DNA of 58,973 nt from DASRVA01 sp050732935 (GCA_050732935.1 JBOHRW010000173.1:1-58973); one strand, 5' to 3'. Shown: positions 25,748 through 33,518, counted from the first letter of the stretch. The notes: a model not told the origin generated them from the sequence alone. Translations and numbers: made by a program.

Positions 25748-26130
25748 CGTTCTCCGCCCGGGGCCCCCAGCCGCTCCTCCACGAAGGCGAAGACCTTCCG
25801 CCCCGCCACGACCACCTGGGCCGCCTCGGCGCGCGGATCGGTATCCGCCCCCGAGGAACGGTGCGGGTAGCCCTCCTCGATCCGATGCCGATCGAGCAGA
25901 GCGGCGGCCTCGCGCACTTCGGGTCCCGCGGCCGGCGACAGGCAGACGTTCTCCTGGACGCTCCCGGACACGTGCGGCTGGCCCGCTTCGCGAAGCCACG
26001 CCTCGGTCGCCATCACGGCGGCCCGCTGGGCACTCACGCACGCGCTCAGCCAGTGCTCGCGCTCGAGATCCCGGGCGGCGCCGTCCAGGATCCGGCGCGC
26101 CGCAGCGAGGAGGGCATCGGAAGCGGTCAC
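25744..26130 (-). CDS. HEPN-domain protein
   Basis: 128 residues of a helical HEPN-like fold (DUF/Pfam HEPN class): REHWLSACVSAQRAAVMATEAWLREAG in the first helices and LLDRHRIEEGYPHR near the position of the family's RYPD segment. The usual R-x4-6-H RNase motif is not evident, so enzymatic activity is uncertain. HEPN proteins are often partnered with an MNT-fold nucleotidyltransferase; here the direct partner is a methyltransferase (4-nt overlap), and the nearest nucleotidyltransferase is about 1.5 kb away in another operon. GTG start. Confidence 0.72.
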   Translation of the reverse strand: MTASDALLAAARRILDGAARDLEREHWLSACVSAQRAAVMATEAWLREAGQPHVSGSVQENVCLSPAAGPEVREAAALLDRHRIEEGYPHRSSGADTDPRAEAAQVVVAGRKVFAFVEERLGAPGGER

Positions 26131-26143
26131 CGCGACAACCTAC

Positions 26144-26182
26144 GAAAAAGACCGGCGAACGGGTTGACCCGCCCGCCGGCCT
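26144..26182 (-). terminator. Intrinsic terminator (minus strand)
   Basis: On the minus strand GGCCGGCGGGCGGGT, a short loop, ACCCGTTCGCCGGT forms a GC-rich stem followed by TCTTTTTC. It lies 14 nt past the beta-barrel remnant stop, which suggests that remnant was once a transcribed gene end. Confidence 0.7.
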
Positions 26183-26195
26183 TCGATCCGGTCGG

Positions 26196-26303
26196 TCAGA
26201 CGAAGCGGAACGTGAACGTGACGCCCAGGACACCGCCGGCGAAGTTGATGTCCCTCCATCCGGCATGCTGGACATCGGCGAAGATGAACGGGCTTCCGCC
26301 GTG
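26196..26303 (-). pseudogene. Remnant of an outer-membrane beta-barrel C-terminus
   Basis: A 35-residue open stretch reading HGGSPFIFADVQHAGWRD and ending GVTFTFRFV. Alternating hydrophobic/polar residues and the final aromatic-rich strand resemble the terminal beta-signal of an outer-membrane protein. An in-frame TGA precedes it, no start codon is available, and an intrinsic terminator follows directly. It is read as the degraded 3' end of a barrel gene, or a truncation at this junction. Confidence 0.45.
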
Positions 26304-26357
26304 TCAATTCAAAGCCACTCATCTCGTGGTCGGGCAGCGTCTTTTCCGCGCGCGCGA

Positions 26358-27035
26358 ATGTCTCTAGCGTTGGGCGACACGCGCACTCCCACTGAACCGG
26401 ACGAGGTCGCCATCTCTCTGGGCACGACGATGTTCCACGGGCCGGCCGGGAGGATCGAGGGGATCTACAGACCGGGAAGACCGGAAGCCCGTCGGTCAGC
26501 CGTGGTCTGCCACCCTCACCCATTGCACGGCGGGACCATGCACAACAAGGTCGTCTATCGAGCCGCGAAGGCGTTCGAGTGGATGGGCTGGCCGGTCTTG
26601 CGGTTCAACTTCCGCGGCGTCGGATCCTCCGAAGGCTCGTTCGCTGACGGCATCGGCGAAGCGGACGACGTCGCCGCCGCGATCGACTGGCTGGCTGCGC
26701 AGGATGCCGGCGCGGCGCCCGTCGTCGTCGGCTTCTCGTTCGGGAACGCGGTCGGTCTTCCGGTGGGCGCGGAGGATCCACGCGTCACTCATCTCGTCGG
26801 GATCGGCACGCCGACCGAGAGCTTCGACTTCGACGCGCTGGCCGGCACGACCAAGCCCAAGCTCTTCGTGCAGGGGGACCGTGACGAGCACGGTTCGCTG
26901 GAGAATCTGCGGAAGGGACTCGAACGGGTGGCGAAGCCCTGGAAGCTGGTCGTCGTAGAGGACGCCGACCACTTCTTCGAGGGACGCCTCGAGGCACTCC
27001 AGCAAGCGATCGTCGACTTCCTCGACACGGCGTGA
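26358..27035 (+). CDS. Alpha/beta hydrolase
   Basis: 225 residues of the COG2945-like alpha/beta hydrolase group. Motifs: the CHPHPLHGGTMHNKVV strand-loop, FNFRGVGSSEGSF, the nucleophile elbow GFSFGNAVG, the late acid VQGDRDEHG and the catalytic His in EDADHFFEG. The substrate is unknown. The chosen ATG is the first good start after the remnant region; a second ATG (MFHGPAGR) 24 codons in is possible because the first ~25 residues are not conserved. It is transcribed opposite to both flanking operons. Confidence 0.85.
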   Translation: MSLALGDTRTPTEPDEVAISLGTTMFHGPAGRIEGIYRPGRPEARRSAVVCHPHPLHGGTMHNKVVYRAAKAFEWMGWPVLRFNFRGVGSSEGSFADGIGEADDVAAAIDWLAAQDAGAAPVVVGFSFGNAVGLPVGAEDPRVTHLVGIGTPTESFDFDALAGTTKPKLFVQGDRDEHGSLENLRKGLERVAKPWKLVVVEDADHFFEGRLEALQQAIVDFLDTA

Positions 27036-27080
27036 GCCCGTGCCTCGCGATGGCGGCCCGGGCCCGCGTCGCTGCTTTGG

Positions 27081-27671
27081 CTAGCTCTCCCCGAAGTCCA
27101 CCTGCGGCGGCTCCTCCACGCCGGCTGGCGCCTCGAACGGCTCATGGCGCTCCGCGCCGATGACCTTGGCCGTGATCACCTGCGGAAACTGGCGGATGTA
27201 GCTGTTGTAACCTTGCACGGTCTCGTTGTATTCGCGGCGCGCAAACGCGAGCCTGTTCTCGGTTTCGGTAAGCTCATCCTGAAGGGACCGGAAGCTCTGG
27301 TTGGCGGTGAGCGTCGGATAAGCCTCCACCGAGACGTTCAGGAAGAGCCGAAGGTTGCGGGCCAGCTGGTCGCTCGCCGCGCCCAGAGTCGCCGGGTCCG
27401 CGCCGCCTTCGACCGCCTGCCGGACATCCTCGCGCGCGCTCTCGAGCCCGGCTCGGGCCTCGGCGACCCGGGTGAACGTGCGCTCCTCGAACGCGGCGGC
27501 CTCGTCGACCGTGGCCACCAGGTTCGGGATCAGGTCGTTGCGACGGATGAGCTCGGCCTCGATGTTGGCGCGGGACTCCGCGACCTCCTCGTCCATCCTC
27601 TGGATCGTGTTGTATCCGCAGCCCGAGACAACGATCACCGCGGCGAGCGCCGCCCATAGCATCCGTTTCAT
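27081..27671 (-). CDS. lemA: LemA family lipoprotein
   Basis: 196 residues: lipoprotein signal MKRMLWAALAAVIVVSGC with a canonical lipobox (Cys18), then the all-helical LemA domain (YNTIQRMDEEVAESRANIE, RRNDLIPNLVATV, ENRLAFARREYNETVQGYN). LemA proteins are membrane-anchored coiled-coil proteins often encoded with TPM-domain proteins, as here. The ATG overlaps the nucleotidyltransferase stop by 4 nt. Confidence 0.93.
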   Translation of the reverse strand: MKRMLWAALAAVIVVSGCGYNTIQRMDEEVAESRANIEAELIRRNDLIPNLVATVDEAAAFEERTFTRVAEARAGLESAREDVRQAVEGGADPATLGAASDQLARNLRLFLNVSVEAYPTLTANQSFRSLQDELTETENRLAFARREYNETVQGYNSYIRQFPQVITAKVIGAERHEPFEAPAGVEEPPQVDFGES

Positions 27672-28399
27672 CGCTCGTCCCCTTCCTCGAATTCGTCGAC
27701 GTACGCCAGCACCCTGCGCACCAGATCGTAGTACTTCATCGTGATGACGTCGTCGAGGACGAGCCGCGGCGCCTCCCGCGCGATCCGCTTCTCGACGACC
27801 CTGATGCAGCCCTCGGGGTCGCCGCCGACGAGCGAGGCGACCTCCCGTATCGCATCCTCCATGCGCGCCGGGGCGCTTCGACCGGCGAGTCGAAGCGCGA
27901 CCCGGAAGTAGGTCGCAAAGGAGGGCAGGGCCGCGACGAGGATCCCTCCTACGCGCTCGGGCTCCATCGCCGCCAGCATGAGCGCCTCGTGAAGCTGCAC
28001 CAGCCGGCCCCGGAGCTCGTGCTCGGCCTGGTTCCGGAGCGCCACCCGGTTTACGTCCACACCGGCCAGCGGATCGTCACCGAACAGCACCCGGCAGTGG
28101 TCGTGCATCTCCGCCACCTCGATGGCGAAGGCGTCACCCGCCCGTGGCCAGTCCTCTCTCCCGATCAGCATGGGCGCGCAACGTTCGTCGACCAGCCATT
28201 GCCGGGCGAGGGGGGTGATCCGCTCCAGATCGGGAAGATGGATCCGGTCGACCACGACGAGCAGGTTGATGTCGCTCGTCCCGGTCACCGCGTCCCCACG
28301 CGGAACCGATCCGTACAGCAGGACGCTTCGAAGCGTCGGGCCGTAGACTTCGGCCAACCTCTTGGTGAACTCCTGCGCGACCTCGACCGGATCTTTCAT
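27668..28399 (-). CDS. Nucleotidyltransferase-fold protein with altered active-site motif
   Basis: 243 residues. The N-terminal pol-beta-type fold is recognised by VLLYGSVPRGDAVTGTSDINLLVVVD: the GS pair is Gly30-Ser31, but the metal-binding D-x-D is D43-I44-N45, so the second aspartate is replaced by asparagine. The remaining ~150 residues are helical and unfamiliar. The substitution suggests reduced or altered catalysis, or a regulatory role. It is flanked by TPM (16 nt upstream) and LemA (4-nt overlap), which implies cotranscription. The ATG is chosen because the upstream in-frame sequence is an antisense shadow of the TPM glycine tail. Confidence 0.8.
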   Translation of the reverse strand: MKDPVEVAQEFTKRLAEVYGPTLRSVLLYGSVPRGDAVTGTSDINLLVVVDRIHLPDLERITPLARQWLVDERCAPMLIGREDWPRAGDAFAIEVAEMHDHCRVLFGDDPLAGVDVNRVALRNQAEHELRGRLVQLHEALMLAAMEPERVGGILVAALPSFATYFRVALRLAGRSAPARMEDAIREVASLVGGDPEGCIRVVEKRIAREAPRLVLDDVITMKYYDLVRRVLAYVDEFEEGDER

Positions 28400-28415
28400 G
28401 ACCGCCTTGCCCGTT

Positions 28416-29324
28416 TCACCAGGACCCCCCGGCTCCGCCGCCACCGAATCCTCCGCCTCCACCAAAGCCCCCGAACCCGCCGCCGAAGCCGCCGCCCGAT
28501 CCGCCTCCTCCGAAACCACCCCACCCTCCGCGCCCGCCACCGATCGGCGGCAGGATGATCGGTCCACGCGGGCGACCGGTCCCGCGCCAGGGGCCTCCGG
28601 CCACGCCTCCCCCACGCCCGCCCCGGCTCCCCGCATAGATCAGGAACGCCAGGACCAGCAGCGCGGACACTCCGAGAAAGACCATCGTCAGACCGATCCC
28701 GCGTTCCAGGTCCTCGTCAGGGGCGTCGTCGGGGGTCGGCACGGAGCCCGTCAGCTCGAACCCGAAGCGCTCGGCGTACTGTCCGGCCACGGCGGCCACG
28801 CCGGCCAGGATCCCTTCTCCATACCGGCGCTGCTGGAAGGCCGGGATCATGGAGCGATCCCGGATCCGGCCGGCCTCGCTCGCTGTGATGAAGGTGTTGG
28901 CTCCGAAGGCGAGCGCGATCTCCACGTGGCCGCGGCCGTCGCCGGAGGTCTCCTTGGGAACGACGAGGATGAGCGTGCCCGTGAGGCGCGCGGAGGCGCC
29001 AGGCTCGCCGGCCTTGCCGACTCCCCAGCGCTCGCCGATCTCGTGCGCGACCATAGTGCGCGAGCGTCCCTCCAGGCTGGGCAGCGTCACGACCACGATC
29101 TCGCCCCCCGACTTCGCCCTGACCTCTTCGATGACCCGCTGGATCTCGGCCTCCTTGCCCGGCTCGATCACATCGGCGAAGTCGTTGACGTAGCCGACGG
29201 GATCGGGGATCTGAAGCTGACCGCGCAGGGAGGGCGCCGTCGCCGGAATCAACCCGGCTGCAAGGAGCAACGACCAGACGGCGGGAACCGTCCTGACCGA
29301 GCGTGTCAAATGCGAGATCGGCAA
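28416..29324 (-). CDS. TPM-domain membrane protein with Gly-rich tail (YgcG-like)
   Basis: 302 residues: an N-terminal signal/anchor (VPAVWSLLLAAGLIPATA), then a TPM domain (VGYVNDFADVIEPGKEAEIQ; KSGGEIVVVTLPSLEG; FGANTFITASEAGRI; YGEGILAGVAAVAG). A transmembrane helix follows (LTMVFLGVSALLVLAFLIY), then a Gly-rich C-terminal region with FGGGG repeats. TPM proteins are membrane-tethered, substrate unknown, and typically pair with LemA. The start is TTG with no clear Shine-Dalgarno; another TTG five codons later is possible. Confidence 0.88.
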   Translation of the reverse strand: MPISHLTRSVRTVPAVWSLLLAAGLIPATAPSLRGQLQIPDPVGYVNDFADVIEPGKEAEIQRVIEEVRAKSGGEIVVVTLPSLEGRSRTMVAHEIGERWGVGKAGEPGASARLTGTLILVVPKETSGDGRGHVEIALAFGANTFITASEAGRIRDRSMIPAFQQRRYGEGILAGVAAVAGQYAERFGFELTGSVPTPDDAPDEDLERGIGLTMVFLGVSALLVLAFLIYAGSRGGRGGGVAGGPWRGTGRPRGPIILPPIGGGRGGWGGFGGGGSGGGFGGGFGGFGGGGGFGGGGAGGSW

Positions 29325-29344
29325 GAACTCAGGAATGAGGCCGT

Positions 29345-29369
29345 GGGCGCCGGCTTCCGACCGGCGCCC
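29345..29369 (-). terminator. Perfect 9-bp hairpin between lipoprotein and TPM genes
   Basis: GGGCGCCGG pairs with CCGGCGCCC across a 7-nt loop in the 62-nt gap downstream of the small lipoprotein. No T-tract is visible, so it may be an attenuating or processing element rather than a full intrinsic terminator. Confidence 0.5.
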
Positions 29370-29386
29370 CCTCCGCCGGGGCGACT

Positions 29387-29839
29387 CTATCCGCCTGCCT
29401 CGACCGTGAACGACTGCGTCTCGACCGGCTGCCCGTCCAGCGAGATCGCGACCTCATACCCGCCCGCCGGCCATCCGTCGGGATTCGAGATGTGGAACTC
29501 GGTGACCTCGGGCCCGGTGGGCGCGATCGTCTGGCTGGACTCGTCGACGACCTGCCCATCCTCGAAGGTCCAGCGCACGCTGATCGTCGAGCTGGGTGCT
29601 GTACCCTCGGTACGTACCGAGGCATAGATCGTAGCCGAGGGACCGAACGTCGTCGTGGGCTCGGTGACCGCTTTGTCCGCACCGATGGCCCGGCCCAGAG
29701 CGACCTCGGTGACCTCCACACCGGTCGTCGCAGTAGGCGAAGCCGAAGGCTCCTCCGTCGCGCCGGTCTCGGTTTCACCCTGGCCGCAGGCGGCCGCGAT
29801 CAGCAGCCCCGCAAAGAGTAGAGCCGTCCAGCGCTTCAT
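29387..29839 (-). CDS. Small lipoprotein with Ig-like domain
   Basis: 150 residues. A signal peptide (MKRWTALLFAGLLIAAAC, Cys18) is followed by a Thr/Ser/Glu-rich linker and a beta-sandwich-like domain of about 100 residues with ISVRWTFEDGQVVDESSQ, HISNPDGWPAGGYEVAIS and a terminal FTVEAGG strand. It looks like a bacterial Ig-like accessory domain. Function unknown. It overlaps the LysM gene stop by 4 nt, so both are cotranscribed from the promoter 5' of LysM. Confidence 0.8.
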   Translation of the reverse strand: MKRWTALLFAGLLIAAACGQGETETGATEEPSASPTATTGVEVTEVALGRAIGADKAVTEPTTTFGPSATIYASVRTEGTAPSSTISVRWTFEDGQVVDESSQTIAPTGPEVTEFHISNPDGWPAGGYEVAISLDGQPVETQSFTVEAGG

Positions 29840-30150
29840 TGTCCCTCCCCCTTCGTGGCCGGGATGGTGAACGTCTGACCCGGATGGATCACGTCGGGGT
29901 CCTTGATCTCGCCCTTGTTGGCCTCGTAGATCCGGCGCCACTGGTTGCCGTCGCCGTAGAACTTCTCCGAGATCTTCCACAGGCTGTCGCCGGCCTCGAC
30001 CGTGTAGGTCGTGACCCCGGCCTTTGGCGCCGCCCCCTTCTGGGCGGCATCCGCGGTCGATGACCCGCCGCTCTTGACGCCGGAGAAGTCGGCCTTCGCC
30101 TTCTTCTCTTCCTTGTCATCGTGGCCCTTGAACTTGTCGAAGATCCCCAT
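29836..30150 (-). CDS. LysM-domain protein
   Basis: 104 residues. A charged N-terminus (MGIFDKFKGHDDKEEKK) and a short linker lead into one LysM repeat (TYTVEAGDSLWKISEKFYGD to DPDVIHPGQTFTIP), which binds peptidoglycan. There is no classical signal peptide, so it may be cytoplasmic or exported by another route; YgaU-like proteins of similar size exist. The ATG has a strong GGAGGGGG ribosome binding site 3-8 nt upstream. It is the first gene of a two-gene unit with the Ig-like lipoprotein. Confidence 0.9.
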   Translation of the reverse strand: MGIFDKFKGHDDKEEKKAKADFSGVKSGGSSTADAAQKGAAPKAGVTTYTVEAGDSLWKISEKFYGDGNQWRRIYEANKGEIKDPDVIHPGQTFTIPATKGEGQ

Positions 30151-30227
30151 GTCCCCCTCCAATATGGGGTGAGAAGAAGTACGGCCCACCGACACGAAAA
30201 CGCGTCGGCTCGCCGACTTGGCGTTAG

Positions 30228-30256
30228 TGATTAGCAAACACTGGCGCGAGCGTCAA
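30228..30256 (-). promoter_or_regulatory. Candidate promoter for the LysM gene
   Basis: On the minus strand: TTGACG (5/6), 17 nt, TAATCA (weak -10), about 77 nt before the LysM ATG. It lies in the gap after the YjbQ stop. Confidence 0.35.
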
Positions 30257-30277
30257 CCTCGCGTCGTGAGCCAGAAC

Positions 30278-30658
30278 TCACGCGCGCATCAGCCACAGAC
30301 GCCGCTCGCGCGGACCATCGAACTCGCAGAAGAAGACCGACTGCCAGGTGCCCAGCTTCAGCTCACCGCCCTCGATACCCACCAGGACCGACGACCCCGC
30401 GATACACGCCAGGACGTGAGCCGGGGAGTTCCCCTCACCGTGGCGATACGGCAGATCCTCGGGGACCAGGCGCTCCCAGGCCATGAGGATATCCCGGGCC
30501 ACGTCCGGATCGGCACCCTCGTTGATGGTCACGCCGGCCGTCGTGTGGGGGACGTAGAGGAGCCAGACTCCGTCCTCGGCTTTCAGGGCGTGGGAAACCC
30601 GGTCCGTGATGTCGACCAGCGTCCGCTTGCGGTCGGTTCTTAGCTCGATCTCCTTCAC
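30278..30658 (-). CDS. yjbQ: YjbQ/UPF0047 family protein
   Basis: 126 residues of the YjbQ (UPF0047) family: VDITDRV, LYVPHTTAGVTINEGAD, ERLVPEDLPYRHGEGNSPAHV, SVLVGIEGGELKLGTWQ and FFCEFDGPRERRLWL are family motifs. A role in thiamine phosphate metabolism has been proposed for the family. The GTG start is 4 nt after the stop of the fused E1 gene, so the two are probably cotranscribed. No contribution to dehydrogenase function is implied by the sequence. Confidence 0.94.
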   Translation of the reverse strand: MKEIELRTDRKRTLVDITDRVSHALKAEDGVWLLYVPHTTAGVTINEGADPDVARDILMAWERLVPEDLPYRHGEGNSPAHVLACIAGSSVLVGIEGGELKLGTWQSVFFCEFDGPRERRLWLMRA

Positions 30659-30662
30659 GCGG

Positions 30663-32810
30663 TCAGTATCGGGCCAGCTCCCGCATGCCGGCCGCGATGT
30701 CTTCGACCTGGGGCAGGATCGCGTCCTCGAGACTGGGCGCGTAGCCGACCTGGCAGTCGAGCGCGGCCACCCGACGGACGGGTCCGTCCAGATACTCGAA
30801 CAGCTCGTCGGCGATCCAGGCGCCGACCTCGGCCCCGAACCCCCACGAGATCGGGTCCTCATAGACGACCAGCGCCTTGCTCGTCCGCCGAACGCTCTCC
30901 GCGACCGCATCCCGGTCCCAGGGCGAGAGCGAGCGGAGGTCGACGACCTCGACCTCCAGACCCTCCTTCTCCGACAGCTCCCGGGCGGCCGCCAGCGAGC
31001 GCTGGACCGTCGCCCCGTAAGTGATCACGCTCAGGTCGCCCCCCTCCCGGACCTTGAGCGCGCGGCCGAACGGGATCATGTAGTCGGGGCCCGGATAGCG
31101 TCCCTTGTTGTACGCCTGCCGGTACAGGTGCTTGTGCTCGAGAAACATGACCGGGTCGTCGCAGCGGATGGCCGTCCGCAGCAGACCGTTCGCGTCCTCG
31201 GCCGTGGCCGGCATGACGACGCGCAGGCCGGGGTTGGCCGTGAAGAGGATCGTCCCCGACTGAGAATGGTAGATCGAGCCCCCCTTCAGGTACCCGCCGC
31301 ACGCCACGCGCACGACCACCGGCGATGCGAAGTCGCCGTTCGAGCGCCAGCGCAGGACCGACAGCTCGTTTCGGATCTGCATGAAGGCCGGCCAGATGTA
31401 GTCGTAGAACTGGATCTCGACGACCGGCTTGAACCCCCTCGTCGCCAGGCCGACGGCGCGACCCACGATGTTGGCCTCGGCCAGCGGCGAGTTGAAGACG
31501 CGCATCCCGCCGTACTTGCGCTGCAGGTTGGCGGTCACCTTGAACACGCCTCCCTTTCCCTTGACCTCTTCGAGGATCTCTTCGCGGGAAGCGTCCGCCA
31601 CGTCCTCGCCGAACACCAGGATCCGCGGGTCGAGGCGCATCTCGTCGGCGAGACACGCGTTCAGGAGGTCCACCATTGTTGTGGGCTCGCCCTCGAACGT
31701 GGCTGGGGTCGAGAACGCGTCGGAGGTCGGATCCACCTCCGGCGAGTACACGAAGTCCAAGGCCGTATTGCTCTCCGGCTGCGGTGCCTCCAGCGCCCGC
31801 TCCACGGCCGCGGCAATCTCGGCGTCCACTTCGCTCCGGATCGCTTCGAGCTCTTCTTCCGACGCGATGCCCTCTTCGATGAGCCGGGCGGGGAACGTCC
31901 TCACCGGATCCCGCCCGCTCTCCTCGTCGCGCTCGCGCTCCGGGCGGTACATCCGCTCGTCGTCGGACAAGCTGTGGGAATAGGGGCGGATGACGTGCGC
32001 GTGGACGAGGGCCGGTCCTCGACCCGCACGGCACCAGGCCACCGCCTCCGAGAGCGCCTCGAAGGACGCCACCGGATCGCAGCCGTCCACCTCCGCCACG
32101 TGCAAGTCCGGGAACCCGCGGACGAGCCTCGAGATCGACCCCCCCGCCGTCTGAACCTCCACCGGCACGCTGATGGCATAGCGGTTGTCCTGGACCAGAT
32201 AGAGCACTGGGAGCTTCAGGTTGCAGGCCGTGTTGAGGGACTCCCAGAATTCGCCCTCGCTGGTTGTCCCGTCGCCCGAGGTCACGAGCGTGACCTCGTG
32301 GTCCCGGTAGCCGTCGGGGGCGTTGCGGAGCCGGTCGGACAGCTCCGGGATCCGCGCCATGCGCCACGCCGCCTCGGCGCATCCGACCGCGTTCAGGAAC
32401 TGCGTCCCCGTGGGGCTTGAAGTCGAGACGATGTTGAGCTCCTTCGACCCCCAGTGCGAGGGCATCTGGCGGCCTCCGGACTGCGGGTCGTCGGCCGCCC
32501 CGACCGCCTGCAGGAGCATGGCGTCGAACGACATGCCGAGACCCAGGCAGAGGGCCCGATCACGATAGTAGAGATAGAACCAGTCGTAGCCCGGACGAAG
32601 GGCGTGAGCCGTGGCCGCCTGAACGGCCTCGTGTCCGGCCCCCGAGATCTGGAAGAAGATCTTGTTCTGCCGCTTGAGCTGGATCTCCCGGTCGTCGATC
32701 CGCCGCGCCGCGTAGATGTGACGATACATGTCCAAACGCGCGGTGGCATCGAGCTGGGTGCCCCGCGGCGCGCCCGTTCGAACCGCCGGTCCTGCGGTTG
32801 GCTCCATCAT
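30663..32810 (-). CDS. Fused E1 alpha/beta subunit of a 2-oxoacid dehydrogenase (branched-chain type)
   Basis: 715 residues combining E1alpha (about 1-350) and E1beta (about 380-715) in one chain. The alpha half has SGAGHEAVQAATAHAL, the TPP motif SGDGTTSEGEFWESLN and the phosphorylation-loop region RPYSHSLSDDERMYRP. The beta half has VFGEDVADASREEILEEVKGKGG, EIQFYDYIWPAFMQI and QVGYAPSLEDAILPQ. The fused layout and SHSLSDD motif favour branched-chain 2-oxoacid or dihydrolipoyl-dependent E1s over the AceE type. Its start has no ribosome binding site: a TAGAAT -10 lies 6 nt before ATGATG, so the mRNA may be leaderless. Confidence 0.93.
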   Translation of the reverse strand: MMEPTAGPAVRTGAPRGTQLDATARLDMYRHIYAARRIDDREIQLKRQNKIFFQISGAGHEAVQAATAHALRPGYDWFYLYYRDRALCLGLGMSFDAMLLQAVGAADDPQSGGRQMPSHWGSKELNIVSTSSPTGTQFLNAVGCAEAAWRMARIPELSDRLRNAPDGYRDHEVTLVTSGDGTTSEGEFWESLNTACNLKLPVLYLVQDNRYAISVPVEVQTAGGSISRLVRGFPDLHVAEVDGCDPVASFEALSEAVAWCRAGRGPALVHAHVIRPYSHSLSDDERMYRPERERDEESGRDPVRTFPARLIEEGIASEEELEAIRSEVDAEIAAAVERALEAPQPESNTALDFVYSPEVDPTSDAFSTPATFEGEPTTMVDLLNACLADEMRLDPRILVFGEDVADASREEILEEVKGKGGVFKVTANLQRKYGGMRVFNSPLAEANIVGRAVGLATRGFKPVVEIQFYDYIWPAFMQIRNELSVLRWRSNGDFASPVVVRVACGGYLKGGSIYHSQSGTILFTANPGLRVVMPATAEDANGLLRTAIRCDDPVMFLEHKHLYRQAYNKGRYPGPDYMIPFGRALKVREGGDLSVITYGATVQRSLAAARELSEKEGLEVEVVDLRSLSPWDRDAVAESVRRTSKALVVYEDPISWGFGAEVGAWIADELFEYLDGPVRRVAALDCQVGYAPSLEDAILPQVEDIAAGMRELARY

Positions 32811-32816
32811 CGGCGG

Positions 32817-32846
32817 ATTCTAGCGTCCACGGGGGCGGACGAGCAA
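32817..32846 (-). promoter_or_regulatory. Candidate leaderless promoter of fused E1
   Basis: On the minus strand: TTGCTC, 18 nt, TAGAAT (5/6), then 6 nt to the ATG. The predicted transcription start coincides with the start codon. Confidence 0.5.
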
Positions 32847-32851
32847 ACGGA

Positions 32852-32881
32852 TTGGGACCCTGGGGTCGGACCGGTTATATT
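32852..32881 (+). promoter_or_regulatory. Candidate promoter of the HD-domain gene
   Basis: TTGGGA, 18 nt, TATATT (5/6), leaving a leader of about 30 nt that contains GAAGGA just before the HD gene ATG. It is back-to-back with the E1 promoter. Confidence 0.5.
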
Positions 32882-32918
32882 TCATGTCGATCACCTAAAC
32901 CTCCATTCGAAGGATCTC

Positions 32919-33518
32919 ATGGCAGCCGACGAAAAGACGCGGGAAGACGCCTGGAATCTCGTCAAGGAGCACACGGAGAGCCCCAGCCTGCGCTCGCATA
33001 TGCTGGCCGTCGAGGCCGCCATGCGCGGCTACGCGGAGCACTACGACGAGGACGCCGACACGTGGGGGATGGTCGGACTCCTTCACGATTTCGATTACGA
33101 GAAGCATCAGGGTCCGAACGGCCACCCTTTCGTGGGCGTCCAGATCCTCGACAAGCTGGGCTATCCACGCGAGTTCCGGCGGGCGATCCTGTCCCACGCC
33201 GATTACACCGGTGTTCCGCGCGAGTCGAGGATGGAGAAGGCGCTCTATGCGGTCGACGAGCTGTGTGGCTTCCTGGTCGCGTGCGTGATGGTGCGCCCGA
33301 GCCGGTCCTTCAGCGACCTGTCGGTCAAATCCGTGAAAAAGAAGCTCAAGGACAAGAGCTTCTGCGCGGCCGTCGATCGCGGGGAGCTGGAGACGGGAGC
33401 CAAGGAGCTGGGTGTGCCTTTCGACAAGCACCTTCAGAACGTGATCGACTTCGTGGAGCCGGTCGAGAAGGAGCTCGGGCTGGGCGAGCCCCAGCCCGCC
33501 GAGGCCGGCGAGGAGTGA
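32919..33518 (+). CDS. HD-domain protein (phosphohydrolase-like)
   Basis: 199 residues with an HDIG-type core: SPSLRSHMLAVEAAMRGYAEHY, then the metal-binding HD pair in VGLLHDFDYEKHQ, and later AILSHADYTGVPRESRMEKALYAVDELCGFL. The family hydrolyses phosphoester bonds in nucleotides or related molecules; the substrate is not evident. The ATG is preceded by GAAGGA 5 nt upstream. The C-terminal ~25 residues are acidic and low complexity. It is expressed divergently from the fused E1. Confidence 0.9.
   Translation: MAADEKTREDAWNLVKEHTESPSLRSHMLAVEAAMRGYAEHYDEDADTWGMVGLLHDFDYEKHQGPNGHPFVGVQILDKLGYPREFRRAILSHADYTGVPRESRMEKALYAVDELCGFLVACVMVRPSRSFSDLSVKSVKKKLKDKSFCAAVDRGELETGAKELGVPFDKHLQNVIDFVEPVEKELGLGEPQPAEAGEE

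Noticed and set aside
27736..28636. In-frame N-terminal extension of the nucleotidyltransferase
   Set aside because: The extra ~80 residues are the antisense of the TPM Gly tail and carry no family similarity.
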